DNA from: Streptomyces puniciscabiei
GTDB lineage: Bacteria > Actinomycetota > Actinomycetes > Streptomycetales > Streptomycetaceae
Length of the DNA stretch: 64,000 bases
Direction: 5' to 3'
Assembly: GCF_006715785.1 (NCBI RefSeq)
Contig: NZ_VFNX01000003.1
Coordinates: 372,001 to 436,000 of the forward strand
Under the pieces are notes generated by a model. That model was given only the letters and a program-made list of their open reading frames with translations, made no database searches and was not told the origin of the DNA. Below, piece after piece: positions 1-8,174 of the stretch (the stretch's first letter is position 1; each line of letters starts with the position of its first letter). Both the position numbers and the translations under genes were made by a program.

Positions 1-914
1 GGCTCGCCGCCGGGCACCGGGAGACGGTGATGCCGGGACGGACGCTCACCCAGCACGCCGTACCGACCACGTTCGGTCTGAAGGCGGCCGGCTGGCGCTC
101 ACTGGTCCTGGACGCGCTCGACCGCCTCACCGGGGTACGGGACTCGCTCCCCGCCCAACTCGGGGGCGCGGCCGGCACCCTGGCGGCCTTCCGGGCGTAC
201 GGCGCCGAGGACCCCACCGCGCTGACGGGGGCGTACGCCCGCGAAGCCGGCCTCGCCGCACCGGAGTTGCCCTGGCACACGCTGCGCACGCCGATCGCCG
301 ACCTGGCGGGGTGCCTGGCCTTCACGGCGGGGGCGGTGGGCAAGCTCGCCGTGGATGTGCTGACGCTGTCGCGCACCGAGATCGGCGAGGTGAGCGAGGG
401 CAGCGGCGGCGGCTCGTCGGCCATGCCGCACAAGGCGAACCCGGTGCGCGCCACCCTCCTCCTGGCCGCCGCCCGGCGTGCCCCCCAGCTCGCGGCCACG
501 CTGTACGGCTGCGTCGCCGCCGAGGACGAGCGGCCGGCCGGCGCCTGGCATGCCGAGTGGGAGCCGCTGCGCGACCTGCTCCGGCTGGTGGGCGGCGCGG
601 CCGCCCACGCGGCCGAACTGGCCGAGGGGCTGCGTGTGCACCCCGCGGCGATGCGCCGGAACCTGGACATCACCCGGGGCCTGATCGTCTCGGAACGGCT
701 GTCGGCCGCCCTCTCCCCCGTCCTCGGCCGGGCGCGTGCCAAGGAGCTGCTGACCGGGCTGGCCCGCCGCGCCCACGCCGAGGACCGCTCGCTACGGGAA
801 CTCCTCGCGGAACAGGAGGAGCTGAAGGACATCGACCTGGACGACCTCTGCGCCCCGGCCCACTACACCGGCTTCGCCGGGACTCTCACCGACCTTGCCC
901 TGGAGCGACGTTGA
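1..914 (+). CDS. pcaB: 3-carboxy-cis,cis-muconate cycloisomerase (PcaB), C-terminal part, cut by window start
   Basis: The open frame runs in from the left edge (frame beginning at base 3), so the N-terminal third is outside the window; the ATG at 27-30 region is internal. About 303 residues are visible against roughly 450 for the family. The fumarase/argininosuccinate-lyase superfamily signature SSAMPHKANPV lies near 414-450 and marks the flexible catalytic loop. PcaB cycloisomerises beta-carboxymuconate to gamma-carboxymuconolactone in the protocatechuate branch of the beta-ketoadipate pathway, in the cytoplasm. The next gene, pcaL, performs the following two steps and starts inside this stop codon (TTGA overlap at 911-914), so the pair is translationally coupled. 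Adenylosuccinate lyase is the obvious alternative from the domain alone; the pcaL neighbour decides for PcaB. Confidence 0.93.
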   Translation, partial: LAAGHRETVMPGRTLTQHAVPTTFGLKAAGWRSLVLDALDRLTGVRDSLPAQLGGAAGTLAAFRAYGAEDPTALTGAYAREAGLAAPELPWHTLRTPIADLAGCLAFTAGAVGKLAVDVLTLSRTEIGEVSEGSGGGSSAMPHKANPVRATLLLAAARRAPQLAATLYGCVAAEDERPAGAWHAEWEPLRDLLRLVGGAAAHAAELAEGLRVHPAAMRRNLDITRGLIVSERLSAALSPVLGRARAKELLTGLARRAHAEDRSLRELLAEQEELKDIDLDDLCAPAHYTGFAGTLTDLALERR

Positions 915-2038
915 CCGAGAAACTCCTCAACCACCTGGCGGAAGGTCCGGCTTCCGCGCCCCCGCTGCTGCTCGGATCCTCCCTGGGCACCTCGTACGCC
1001 CTGTGGGACGCGGTCGCGCCCGAGCTGTCGGCCGCCCACCGTGTGGTGCGCTGGGACCTGCCCGGCCATGGCGGGTCGGCGCCGGAGCTGATCGGACCGG
1101 GTGCGACCGTCGGCGACCTGGCCGCGCTGGTGCTGGCCCTCGCCGACGCGCTCGGCATCGACCGGTTCGCCTACGCGGGCGTCTCCCTCGGCGGCGCCGT
1201 CGGCCTGCACCTGGCCGTGCACCACCCCGACCGGCTGACCTCCCTGGCCGTGCTGTGCTCCTCCGCCCGCTTCGGCGACGCCACGGCCTGGCGGGAGCGG
1301 GCGGACCGGGTGCGCCGCGAGGGCATGGAGTGGCTGATGGAGAGCGCCGAAGCGCGCTGGTTCACGCCCGGCTTCACCGTGCCGAGGCTGGTGCGGGACC
1401 ACCGGGAGGCCGATCCGGAGGCGTACGCCGCGTGCTGCGACGCGCTCGCCGCGTTCGACCTGCGCGAGCGGCTCGGCGAGATCGCCGTACCGACGCTGCT
1501 GGTGGCGGGCAGGCAGGATCCCGCGACGCCGCCCGCGCATCTGCGGGAGATCGCCGACGCGGTGCCCGGCGCGACGCTGGTGGAGCTGCCCGGCGCCTCC
1601 CATCTGGCGCCCGCCCAGTGCCCGCGGGCCGTGCTGAGCGCGCTGCGCACCCAGCTCGACGGGCCGCCGGCCAGCGGGATGGCGGTGCGCCGGGAGGTGC
1701 TGGGCGACGCCCACGTGGACCGGGCGCAAGGCCGGCAGACCCCGATCACCGCGCGGTTCCAGGACTTCATCTCCCGCTACGCCTGGGGCGAGATCTGGAC
1801 CGATCCCACGCTGTCCCGGCGCGAGCGCAGCATGATCACGCTGACCGCGCTGGTCGCCCACGGCCACTACGACGAGCTGGCGATGCACGTCCGGGCGGCA
1901 CGCCGCAACGGCCTGACGCCCGAGGAGATCGGCGCGGTGCTGCTGCAGACCGCCGTCTACTGCGGGGTGCCGGCCGCCAACTCCGCCTTCACGACCGCCC
2001 AACGGGTGCTCGAGGAGGAGGCCGGCGACGGAAGGTGA
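911..2038 (+). CDS. pcaL: PcaL: fused 3-oxoadipate enol-lactonase / 4-carboxymuconolactone decarboxylase
   Basis: Encodes 375 aa from a TTG at 911 that overlaps the pcaB stop by 4 bases; a longer frame opens upstream but runs inside pcaB. Residues 1-250 are an alpha/beta-hydrolase with nucleophile Ser92 in GVSLGG, Asp203 (GRQDPATPP) and His231 (GASHLAP) as triad. Residues 256-375 are a carboxymuconolactone decarboxylase domain. The fusion converts gamma-carboxymuconolactone to beta-ketoadipate. Fused PcaL is well known in actinobacteria. It appears to be the last gene of the pca operon in this window; the next gene has its own promoter-like sequence. Confidence 0.94.
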   Translation: MTEKLLNHLAEGPASAPPLLLGSSLGTSYALWDAVAPELSAAHRVVRWDLPGHGGSAPELIGPGATVGDLAALVLALADALGIDRFAYAGVSLGGAVGLHLAVHHPDRLTSLAVLCSSARFGDATAWRERADRVRREGMEWLMESAEARWFTPGFTVPRLVRDHREADPEAYAACCDALAAFDLRERLGEIAVPTLLVAGRQDPATPPAHLREIADAVPGATLVELPGASHLAPAQCPRAVLSALRTQLDGPPASGMAVRREVLGDAHVDRAQGRQTPITARFQDFISRYAWGEIWTDPTLSRRERSMITLTALVAHGHYDELAMHVRAARRNGLTPEEIGAVLLQTAVYCGVPAANSAFTTAQRVLEEEAGDGR

Positions 2039-2090
2039 CCCTGCTGGTCGTAGCTTCGACAGCACCACCCTGCCGACAGCGGGCCGTGCC

Positions 2091-2096
2091 TAGGCT
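2091..2096 (+). promoter_or_regulatory. -10-like TAGGCT placed for a leaderless transcript
   Basis: TAGGCT ends 6 bases before the ATG at 2103, so initiation about 7 bases downstream would fall on the start codon itself. No Shine-Dalgarno is visible before 2103. A convincing -35 at normal spacing is not obvious. Leaderless mRNAs are common in Streptomyces; the site is inferred from sequence alone. Confidence 0.45.
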
Positions 2097-2102
2097 GGCC
2101 GC

Positions 2103-2894
2103 ATGTCCACCATTCTGATCACCGGCGCCACCTCCGGACTCGGCCGGTACGTGGCCTTCGAACTGGTCCGCTCCGGCCATGTCGTGCTCGCCCACGGCCG
2201 GGACCGGGACCGCACCGAGCGCCTGGTCGCGGAGCTGCGCACCGAGGGCCGGGCCGAGGGGTTCGTCGCCGATCTGGCCCGCCTCGCCGAGGTGCGCGAG
2301 CTGGGCGCACGGGTCGCCGAGGCGCATCCCGGCCTGGACGTGCTGATCAACAACGCCGGGGTGGGCGGCGGCACGCCCGGTTCGGGGCGGGAGCTGAGCG
2401 CCGACGGGCACGAGCTGCGGCTCGCCGTGAACTATCTCGCGCCCGTCGTCCTCACCCGGTCCCTGCTGCCGGTCCTGCGGAACAACGCGCCGGCCCGGAT
2501 CGTGAACGTCGGCTCGGCCGGCCAGGAACCCCTCGACTTCACCGACCCGGAACTCACCCGCGGCTACAGCGGGATGTCGGCGTACTGCCGCAGCAAGTTC
2601 GCCCTCGCCGCGCACACCTTCGCGCTCGCCGGGGAACTCGCCGGCAGCGGGGTGTCGGTGAACGTCCTGCACCCCGCCACCTTCATGGACACGGCGATGG
2701 TCCGCGAGAGCGGCATCGCCCCGTGGAACTCGGTCGCCGACGGCGCCCCGGGCGTACTGGCCCTGGCCACCCGGGAGTCGGGCAGCGGCGGCTACTTCGA
2801 CGGCACGCGACGGGCCCGGGCGCACGAGGAGACGTACGACCCCCGGGTGCGGGCGCGCCTGGCGGCGGTCACGGAGCAGCTGCTGACGGTATGA
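2103..2894 (+). CDS. short-chain dehydrogenase/reductase (SDR), retinol-dehydrogenase-like
   Basis: A 263-aa classical SDR. The NAD(P)-binding TGATSGLG is at residues 7-14, NNAG at 83-86, and the catalytic Tyr161-x3-Lys165 sits in AYCRSK, so the Rossmann fold and active site are complete. The substrate cannot be told; the layout resembles the retinol dehydrogenase/WW-oxidoreductase-like SDRs, which act on lipophilic or aromatic alcohols. It follows pcaL by 64 bases but has its own likely leaderless promoter, so it need not belong to the pca operon. Its last 103 bases overlap the 3' end of the convergent ATPase gene on the minus strand. Confidence 0.88.
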   Translation: MSTILITGATSGLGRYVAFELVRSGHVVLAHGRDRDRTERLVAELRTEGRAEGFVADLARLAEVRELGARVAEAHPGLDVLINNAGVGGGTPGSGRELSADGHELRLAVNYLAPVVLTRSLLPVLRNNAPARIVNVGSAGQEPLDFTDPELTRGYSGMSAYCRSKFALAAHTFALAGELAGSGVSVNVLHPATFMDTAMVRESGIAPWNSVADGAPGVLALATRESGSGGYFDGTRRARAHEETYDPRVRARLAAVTEQLLTV

Positions 2895-5605
2895 GGTCCG
2901 CCAAGGGCGCTACCGCAGCCCCGCCCCGTCTCCAGCACCTCCCTCGCCTGGGTCACCAGGCCCTCCGCGCCGCACGCCCGGGCGAGGTCCAGGCCGCGGT
3001 TCAGTTCCGTGACGGAGCGGGCGGCGATGCCGTACTCGACGCGGGCCGCCGCGTGTTCGTACTGGCAGGGTGAGGCCTCCAGGTAGGTGACGGCCCGGGC
3101 GGCGAGCTGGACCGCGCGCCCGCCGGTCTCCAGGGCGGCGGCGCAGCGCAGGGCCTCGCCGATGGCGGTGTCCGTGCCGAAGCGCTCGGCCTGCCGGCGG
3201 GCGTCTGCGGCGAGCTGGGCGGCGCGGGCCGGGTCCTGGTCGGCGAGGGCCTTGGCGAGGTCGATGGACCAGGGCGACAGGACCGGGTTGTGGCCGCCGC
3301 GCGAGGAGGCGGTCTTCTCGGCGGCCTCCAGTTCGTGGACGCCCTCCTCGGTGCGGCCGACGGCGAGCAGCAGCCGGCCGCGCACACAGCGGATGTCCGG
3401 CAGCACGATCGTGGAGGGGTAGGGCGGCGCGAAGCCGTACTGCTCGGCGATCGACCAGGCCTCGTCGGTACGGCCGCGGGCCAGCAGCGTGTCGACCAGT
3501 CCGCAGGTCGCCGACCAGTACAGCGGCAGGCGGCGGCCGACGCGTTCGGCGAGGACCAGGGCCTCGCGCAGGGTGGACTCGGCGTCGCGCAGCCGCCCCT
3601 GCCTGCGGTAGGCCAGCCCGAGGAAGGCGTTGGCGAGGGAGAGGTGGCCGCCCCGCCAGCCGGCGCCGGTGTAGACGCGCAGGGCCTCGGCGAACAGGCT
3701 CTCGGCGCGGTCGAGCCGGTCGGCATAGGCGTAGGAGCTGCCGAGCATCATCAGCAGCTCCATGCCCCACTCGGGGTCGGTCCAGCCGAGGCCGGGGGCG
3801 AGGCGGCCGTTGACGAGGGCGCGGTCGCACAGTTCGAGCACCTCGTCGGCGCTCTCGCCGTGGGTCATGGCGTCGAAGCCGCGCAGGATGAGCAGGGCGC
3901 GTTCGGCGTTGTCGCGGCCGTCGCAGGTGGAGGCGAGTTCGGCGAGGCGCCGGGAGCGGGCCGGGGAGACGGTCTCGCCGTGGATGCCCTCCCACATGAA
4001 CTGCACGGCCTGCAACCGCAGCTTCACGGGGCCGGGTTCGTGCCGGGCGGCCTCGGCCTCGACCGTGCGGACGGCCTCCTCCAGCTGGTCGTTGTGGAGC
4101 AGCGCCTGGGAGAGCCGGACCACCGCGTCGACCCGCCGCTCGCCGTCGAGTCCGGGCATGCCGAGGGCGTGCTGGAGGTGTTCGATGGTGACGGCGGGCG
4201 CGGTGAGCAGGGTGGCGCAGCCCAGTTCGTACAGGACATGGGCGTGGACCTCGGGGAGCGGCGGCTCCCGCAGGGCGCGTTCGAGACAGGTGCGGGCCGC
4301 GTCCGGGGCACCGACGGCGAGGTGTTCGCGGGCGGCCTCGCGCAGCTGCTCGACGAGTTCCTCGTCGCCGTCCGGGTGCACCTTCAGCAGGTGCCGGGCG
4401 GCCTGTGCGGCTCCGCGTCCGAGCTCGGTGATGATCTGGGCGGCGACGCCGTGCATGGCGGTGCACACCCCGGAGGGGATGGAGTGGTAGACGGCGCTGG
4501 CGATGAGCGGGTGGACGAACTCCAGCTCCCCCTGCTCGCGTTCGGCGCCGGCGCCCTGTGTCCCGACGGGCTCGGGCTCGGTGAGGATGCGGGCGGTGCA
4601 GAGCAGGTCGGCGCAGTGGCGGGCGACGGCCTCGTCCATGGTGGCGAGGCGGGCGACCATGTCGACGGTGATGCCGGTGCCGAGGATGGCGGCGGCCCAG
4701 GCGAACTGGGTGGCCTCCAGGCCGAGCCCCTTGAGCCGGTCGACCAGTCCGCCGCCGCGGGCGGCGCGGTTGAGGGCGCGCAGTTCGCCGGCCCGGGCCT
4801 CGACCGGCTGCACCTCGCTGTCCTGCACCTTGGCGAGGAGTTCGACGGTCTCGTAGGGGTTGCCCGCGGTGACGGCCCAGACCTCGCGGCAGAACGCGTC
4901 GTCGGCGTGTCGGCCGAGGGTGGCGCGGGTGAGTCCGGCGGCGGCCTCCGGGGTGAGGGCCCTGAGGTTGGTGACGGGGCGGCCCGCGGCGGCGGCCACC
5001 GCGTCGAGGTGGCGGGCGCTGTCGCCGCTGACCTCGCCGGGGCGGCGGGCGACCACGACGAGGACGGAGAGGTCGTCCAGGCGCTCGGCGAACGCGGCGA
5101 GCCAGCGCAGGGTCTCCTGGTCGGCCCAGTGCGCGTCGTCGATCAGCAGCACCAGCGGCCACTCGCGGCGGGCGAGCCGGCGCACCGCGGCGACGAGTCC
5201 GTCACACACGTACTGCGGGTCGACGCTGGCCTCCTGCGGATCCGCTATGCCGAGGGCGGGTCCTGCGATGTCGTACCAGTCGCCGAGGTACTCGCGGGCC
5301 TCCTCGGGCAGTAAGGACAGCAGGGCGGGCTGGAGCAGCTGCCGTACCACGTTGAACGGGACGGACCTCAGGGTCTCCGCGCCCCGCGCGGACCACACGG
5401 CGCAGCCCCGGCGCTCGGCGATGCGGCGTGTCTCGGCCAGCAGCGCGGTCTTGCCGAGTCCCGCCTCGCCGCGGAGCACCAGCAGACTGCCCGCGGACGA
5501 CTGGTCGGCGCACAGGAGGTCGAGTGCCTGTGCGACGGTGGCGATCTCCGCGTCCCGCTCCCACAGGGAAGCCGAGGCGGCCGCCGGCGGCCGTCCCTCC
5601 GTCAT
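2792..5605 (-). CDS. LAL/MalT-like STAND ATPase lacking the usual C-terminal LuxR helix-turn-helix
   Basis: Start chosen at the ATG at 5605, preceded by GGGGAGGT, giving 937 aa; the frame stays open further upstream without a better start. N-terminal P-loop NTPase: Walker A GEAGLGKT at residues 46-53, Walker B LVLLIDD at 151-157 followed by AHWAD, as in LAL (large ATP-binding LuxR) regulators. The middle and C-terminal half is a TPR-like alpha-helical array. LAL proteins normally end with a LuxR HTH right after this array; here the conserved part ends near AREVLETG (about 2940) and the last roughly 40 residues are Arg/Ser/Cys-rich and read antisense through the convergent SDR gene, so no HTH exists. 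It could be a truncated regulator, or an HTH-less ATPase subfamily acting with a partner. Function unknown. Confidence 0.8.
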   Translation of the reverse strand: MTEGRPPAAASASLWERDAEIATVAQALDLLCADQSSAGSLLVLRGEAGLGKTALLAETRRIAERRGCAVWSARGAETLRSVPFNVVRQLLQPALLSLLPEEAREYLGDWYDIAGPALGIADPQEASVDPQYVCDGLVAAVRRLARREWPLVLLIDDAHWADQETLRWLAAFAERLDDLSVLVVVARRPGEVSGDSARHLDAVAAAAGRPVTNLRALTPEAAAGLTRATLGRHADDAFCREVWAVTAGNPYETVELLAKVQDSEVQPVEARAGELRALNRAARGGGLVDRLKGLGLEATQFAWAAAILGTGITVDMVARLATMDEAVARHCADLLCTARILTEPEPVGTQGAGAEREQGELEFVHPLIASAVYHSIPSGVCTAMHGVAAQIITELGRGAAQAARHLLKVHPDGDEELVEQLREAAREHLAVGAPDAARTCLERALREPPLPEVHAHVLYELGCATLLTAPAVTIEHLQHALGMPGLDGERRVDAVVRLSQALLHNDQLEEAVRTVEAEAARHEPGPVKLRLQAVQFMWEGIHGETVSPARSRRLAELASTCDGRDNAERALLILRGFDAMTHGESADEVLELCDRALVNGRLAPGLGWTDPEWGMELLMMLGSSYAYADRLDRAESLFAEALRVYTGAGWRGGHLSLANAFLGLAYRRQGRLRDAESTLREALVLAERVGRRLPLYWSATCGLVDTLLARGRTDEAWSIAEQYGFAPPYPSTIVLPDIRCVRGRLLLAVGRTEEGVHELEAAEKTASSRGGHNPVLSPWSIDLAKALADQDPARAAQLAADARRQAERFGTDTAIGEALRCAAALETGGRAVQLAARAVTYLEASPCQYEHAAARVEYGIAARSVTELNRGLDLARACGAEGLVTQAREVLETGRGCGSALGGPHTVSSCSVTAARRARTRGSYVSSCARARRVPSK

Positions 5606-6037
5606 CCCGTTACCTCCCCAGGTCGCCCGAATGACGTACAGACCATGAGCGTAGCCGTCCGGTGGGGGGTGTGGTGGCCGGTCGGGGCAGCTGTTGCCCC
5701 GGCGGGTGAAAGCGGGTGCGGACGGGCGACGCGCACCGGGCCCGAACAGCCGGTCAGTAACGGACGGGGCGTCAACCACCGTCCGGGGGAAGCCGGTTCG
5801 AAGTCCGCTCCCCCGCCCGCGGGCCGAGGGTGCGGGCGCTGCGGTGAGGCCGGTGGGCGATCGGTTCGAGTGACACGAGTCCGGTGTACGCCGCCCCGGT
5901 GTCCTCACGCCGTGGCACGGTCGTCCCGGCGGACGTGCGCGTGAGGAAAAAAATTCCGGCTGCCGAAATGTCCGGTCCGATCGATTCGCGGCGGATCCTC
6001 TCATCACACTTTCACGGTCGCCTCATACGGTGGGGTC
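5606..6037. other. 432-bp divergent intergenic region
   Basis: Separates the minus-strand ATPase gene from the plus-strand DUF2510 gene, so promoters for both should lie here. The ATPase ribosome binding site (GGGGAGGT) is next to its start and a -10-like hexamer abuts the DUF2510 start. An A-rich patch occurs near 5946-5955. No convincing small gene, hairpin or repeat was found in the rest. Confidence 0.6.
6026..6031 (+). promoter_or_regulatory. -10-like TACGGT placed for a leaderless transcript
   Basis: TACGGT ends 6 bases before the ATG at 6038, the same geometry as at 2091 and 11100. No ribosome binding site is visible before the start. The -35 region is not recognisable, so this is a moderate-confidence inference. 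Confidence 0.4.
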
Positions 6038-7135
6038 ATGACGCAGGTGACTCCCCCCGGGTGGTACCCCGACCCCGGGCAGACGAACGACGGTCCACCC
6101 ACCGAGCGCTGGTGGGACGGCAAGGCCTGGACGGACCAGACCCGCCCCGCCGGGACGGCCGCCACGTGGGGTCCCCCGACACAGCCGCCGCCGGCCGGCG
6201 GCCCGCAGCCGGCGCAGCCCGCGGCACCGGCGGCTCCCCCGGCCCATGGCGCGCAGCCCGGGTATCCGGCGTATCCGGGCTACCCCGCCCCGCCGCCGGC
6301 CGCGTCCCGGCGCCGGGTGCGCACGGGTGTGGCAGTCGTGGTGGCGAGCGCGGTCCTGGCGAGCATCGCGGTCGGCGTGTGGGCCCTGACCAAGGATCCC
6401 GGTGGCGGCAGCGCCGACCGGGCCGGGTCGCGACAGGGAGCCGCGGGCGGGCAGAACGGCGGGCCGGGCGGCGGTTTCGGCGGTCAGGGCGGGTCGGGGG
6501 GCTCGGGCGATTCCGGGGGCTCGGGCGATTCCGGGGGTTCGGGCGGTTTCGGCGGTCCAGGCGGGTCCGGCGGGGCCTCGCCGTCGCCGAACCAGTCCGA
6601 GGCACCCGAGGTCAAGGGCGGGGGCACGGTGCCGGACCCGGTCAACGGCATCAGCCTGCCGGTGCCGAAGGGCTGGACCGGGCGGACGATCAGCCTCGGC
6701 GCGGAGGTGACCGCCGACGGCTCGTACAAGTGCCCGGGCGACTCGACACAGACCTGCGTCCCGGGCGGCGCCTACTCGGCGCCGGCCCGGGCCCTGGGCA
6801 CCAAGGGCGACACGGCCGAGAGCGTCGCCGAGGCGGACATCGCGGCCAACGCCAAGGAGTCGTACGGCGACGGCGGCATCACCTCGCACCGGGTGCTGGG
6901 CTCCGGCGCGGTGACGGTGGCCGGGCAGAAGGGGTACATGGTGCGCTGGAAGGCGGTCACCAGCAAGGGCGCCGACGGCTGCGTCGAGTCGGTCGCCTTC
7001 CCCTCGCCCGACGACACCAAGCAGATCGTGGTGGTGCGCTTCGGCATCGACGTCGGGAAGGACACGGCGGTCATCGACGAGATCCTCAAGGGGATCAAGG
7101 TGTCGTCCGGCAGCGGGAACGGCCAGGACGTCTGA
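6038..7135 (+). CDS. DUF2510 single-pass membrane protein with Gly/Ser-rich linker
   Basis: A 365-aa protein. Residues 5-40 form a DUF2510 domain (GWYPDPG ... RWWDGKAWT). A Pro/Ala-rich stretch (45-88) leads to Arg-rich residues then one transmembrane helix at about 96-118. Beyond it come a low-complexity Gly/Ser/Asp linker (about 125-190) and a roughly 170-residue globular domain with two Cys (KCPGDSTQTC) that probably sits outside the cell. The orientation, DUF2510 inside and globular part outside, is inferred from the basic residues before the helix. The exported domain is not recognised. A strong terminator follows at 7185. DUF2510 recurs in the scramblase-like gene at 10227. Confidence 0.85.
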   Translation: MTQVTPPGWYPDPGQTNDGPPTERWWDGKAWTDQTRPAGTAATWGPPTQPPPAGGPQPAQPAAPAAPPAHGAQPGYPAYPGYPAPPPAASRRRVRTGVAVVVASAVLASIAVGVWALTKDPGGGSADRAGSRQGAAGGQNGGPGGGFGGQGGSGGSGDSGGSGDSGGSGGFGGPGGSGGASPSPNQSEAPEVKGGGTVPDPVNGISLPVPKGWTGRTISLGAEVTADGSYKCPGDSTQTCVPGGAYSAPARALGTKGDTAESVAEADIAANAKESYGDGGITSHRVLGSGAVTVAGQKGYMVRWKAVTSKGADGCVESVAFPSPDDTKQIVVVRFGIDVGKDTAVIDEILKGIKVSSGSGNGQDV

Positions 7136-7184
7136 CCCACGACCGCCGGGACATGATCCGGTCCGCGGCCGCCCCGACGTGATG

Positions 7185-7231
7185 CGGCCGGGTGGGGCAC
7201 CCCTCCGCTCAAGAGGAGCCCCACCCGGCCG
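7185..7231. terminator. strong bidirectional hairpin between convergent genes
   Basis: Perfect 14-bp arms CGGCCGGGTGGGGC (7185-7198) and GCCCCACCCGGCCG (7218-7231) around a 19-base loop, between the DUF2510 gene (plus) and the TetR gene (minus). No U-tract, as usual in Streptomyces. Confidence 0.8.
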
Positions 7232-7312
7232 GGGGGTGCGCGCCGCCCCCGTCCCCACGGTGCGGCGCGGGCAGGTCACCGTTCAGTCATCCCGTGAACG
7301 GCGGCCTGGGTC

Positions 7313-7927
7313 TCAGGTCAGCCCCAGCGCGGGCAGCACGGTGGCCTCCACGAACCGGCTGAGATAGTCGCCGTCGGCGTACTGGCCGCAGAGCATCGGC
7401 CGGACCCGCAGCACGCCGAACATCATGGCCGGGACGTACTCCAGCGCCGGGTGGTCGGCCCGGACCTCGCCCCGGGCCACGCCGCGCTCGAGGATCTCCT
7501 GCAGCGCGGCGATCTCCGGGTACACGAGCGCCTCGCGCAGCGCCTGGGCCAGCTCCTGGTCGGCGGTGACCGCGGGCCCGAGGGCCTGCAGCAGCTTGGT
7601 GTCCTTGCCCGACCAGTCCCCCGCGGCCCGCGCGGCCTGGCGCAGGTCCTCGGCGAGCGAGCCGGTGTCGATGCCGGAGAACCGCACCCGGCGGTTGGCG
7701 CGCAGCGCGGCCGCGACGAACTGCGGCTTGGTCTTCCACTGCCGGTAGAGCGTGGACTTGCTGCACCGGGTGCTGGCGGCGACGCCCTCCATGGTGACGG
7801 ACTCGTAGCCGCATTCGCGGATCTGGTCCAGCACGGCGTCGAAGAACTCCCGCTCACGCTCGGGCGTGATCTTGGAGCGGCGCGAGGCGACGACCGTCTC
7901 CGGTCCGTCCGCGGCCTGCGACGTCAT
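7313..7927 (-). CDS. TetR/AcrR family transcriptional regulator
   Basis: A 204-aa protein starting at the ATG at 7927. Residues about 20-65 form the TetR N-terminal HTH (GYESVTMEGVAASTRCSKSTLYRQWKTK). The remainder is a helical ligand-binding and dimerisation domain with a TetR_C-like pattern (LRVRPMLCGQYADGDY). It is divergent from the PAP2/DMT membrane-protein operon, and the shared 247-bp region carries a striking symmetric and repeated sequence at 8031-8103, so it most likely represses itself and the neighbouring operon. The ligand cannot be predicted. Confidence 0.9.
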   Translation of the reverse strand: MTSQAADGPETVVASRRSKITPEREREFFDAVLDQIRECGYESVTMEGVAASTRCSKSTLYRQWKTKPQFVAAALRANRRVRFSGIDTGSLAEDLRQAARAAGDWSGKDTKLLQALGPAVTADQELAQALREALVYPEIAALQEILERGVARGEVRADHPALEYVPAMMFGVLRVRPMLCGQYADGDYLSRFVEATVLPALGLT

Positions 7928-8030
7928 GCGGTGCTTCCCCTCACTCGTGTCCGGGTGGCCCGGCAGCGCACACCCCGCTCAAGCATCGCTGTCGCGGCGC
8001 GGCCGACCCTGTCTCCCAGTGTGTCGTACA

Positions 8031-8103
8031 TCAAGCGATACGCAAGTGTACCGGTACTCGAGCGTATCGGTACACTGGCGTATCGGTACGATGACGTATC
8101 GAT
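8031..8103. promoter_or_regulatory. operator array: 32-bp dyad plus 16-bp direct repeats
   Basis: Two kinds of order overlap. First, 8037-8068 is a dyad: GATACGC and GCGTATC flank the palindrome GTACCGGTAC, all centred on 8052.5. Second, a 16-bp period repeats four times from 8047: TGTACCGGTAC, CGTATCGGTAC (8063), CGTATCGGTAC (8079), CGTATCGAT (8095). TACACT (8071) and TACGAT (8087) inside the repeats could be -10 hexamers for the plus-strand operon. The site lies between divergent TetR and PAP2 genes, so it is probably the TetR operator, with several dimers able to bind. Confidence 0.7.
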
Positions 8104-8174
8104 GAGCTTCGGCCGTGGGAGGCGGAGCTCCTGAGCACCACCACACGCACCACCGTCAGCGAGGGGGCCGGGGG

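Noticed and set aside
311..910. Long N-terminal extension of PcaL reading through pcaB
   Set aside because: It is the wrong frame of pcaB; homology to hydrolases begins only at the TTG at 911.
3290..5314. Long plus-strand frame antisense to the LAL-type ATPase
   Set aside because: Gly/Val/Ala-rich antisense frame caused by high GC; the minus strand encodes Walker motifs in the right order.
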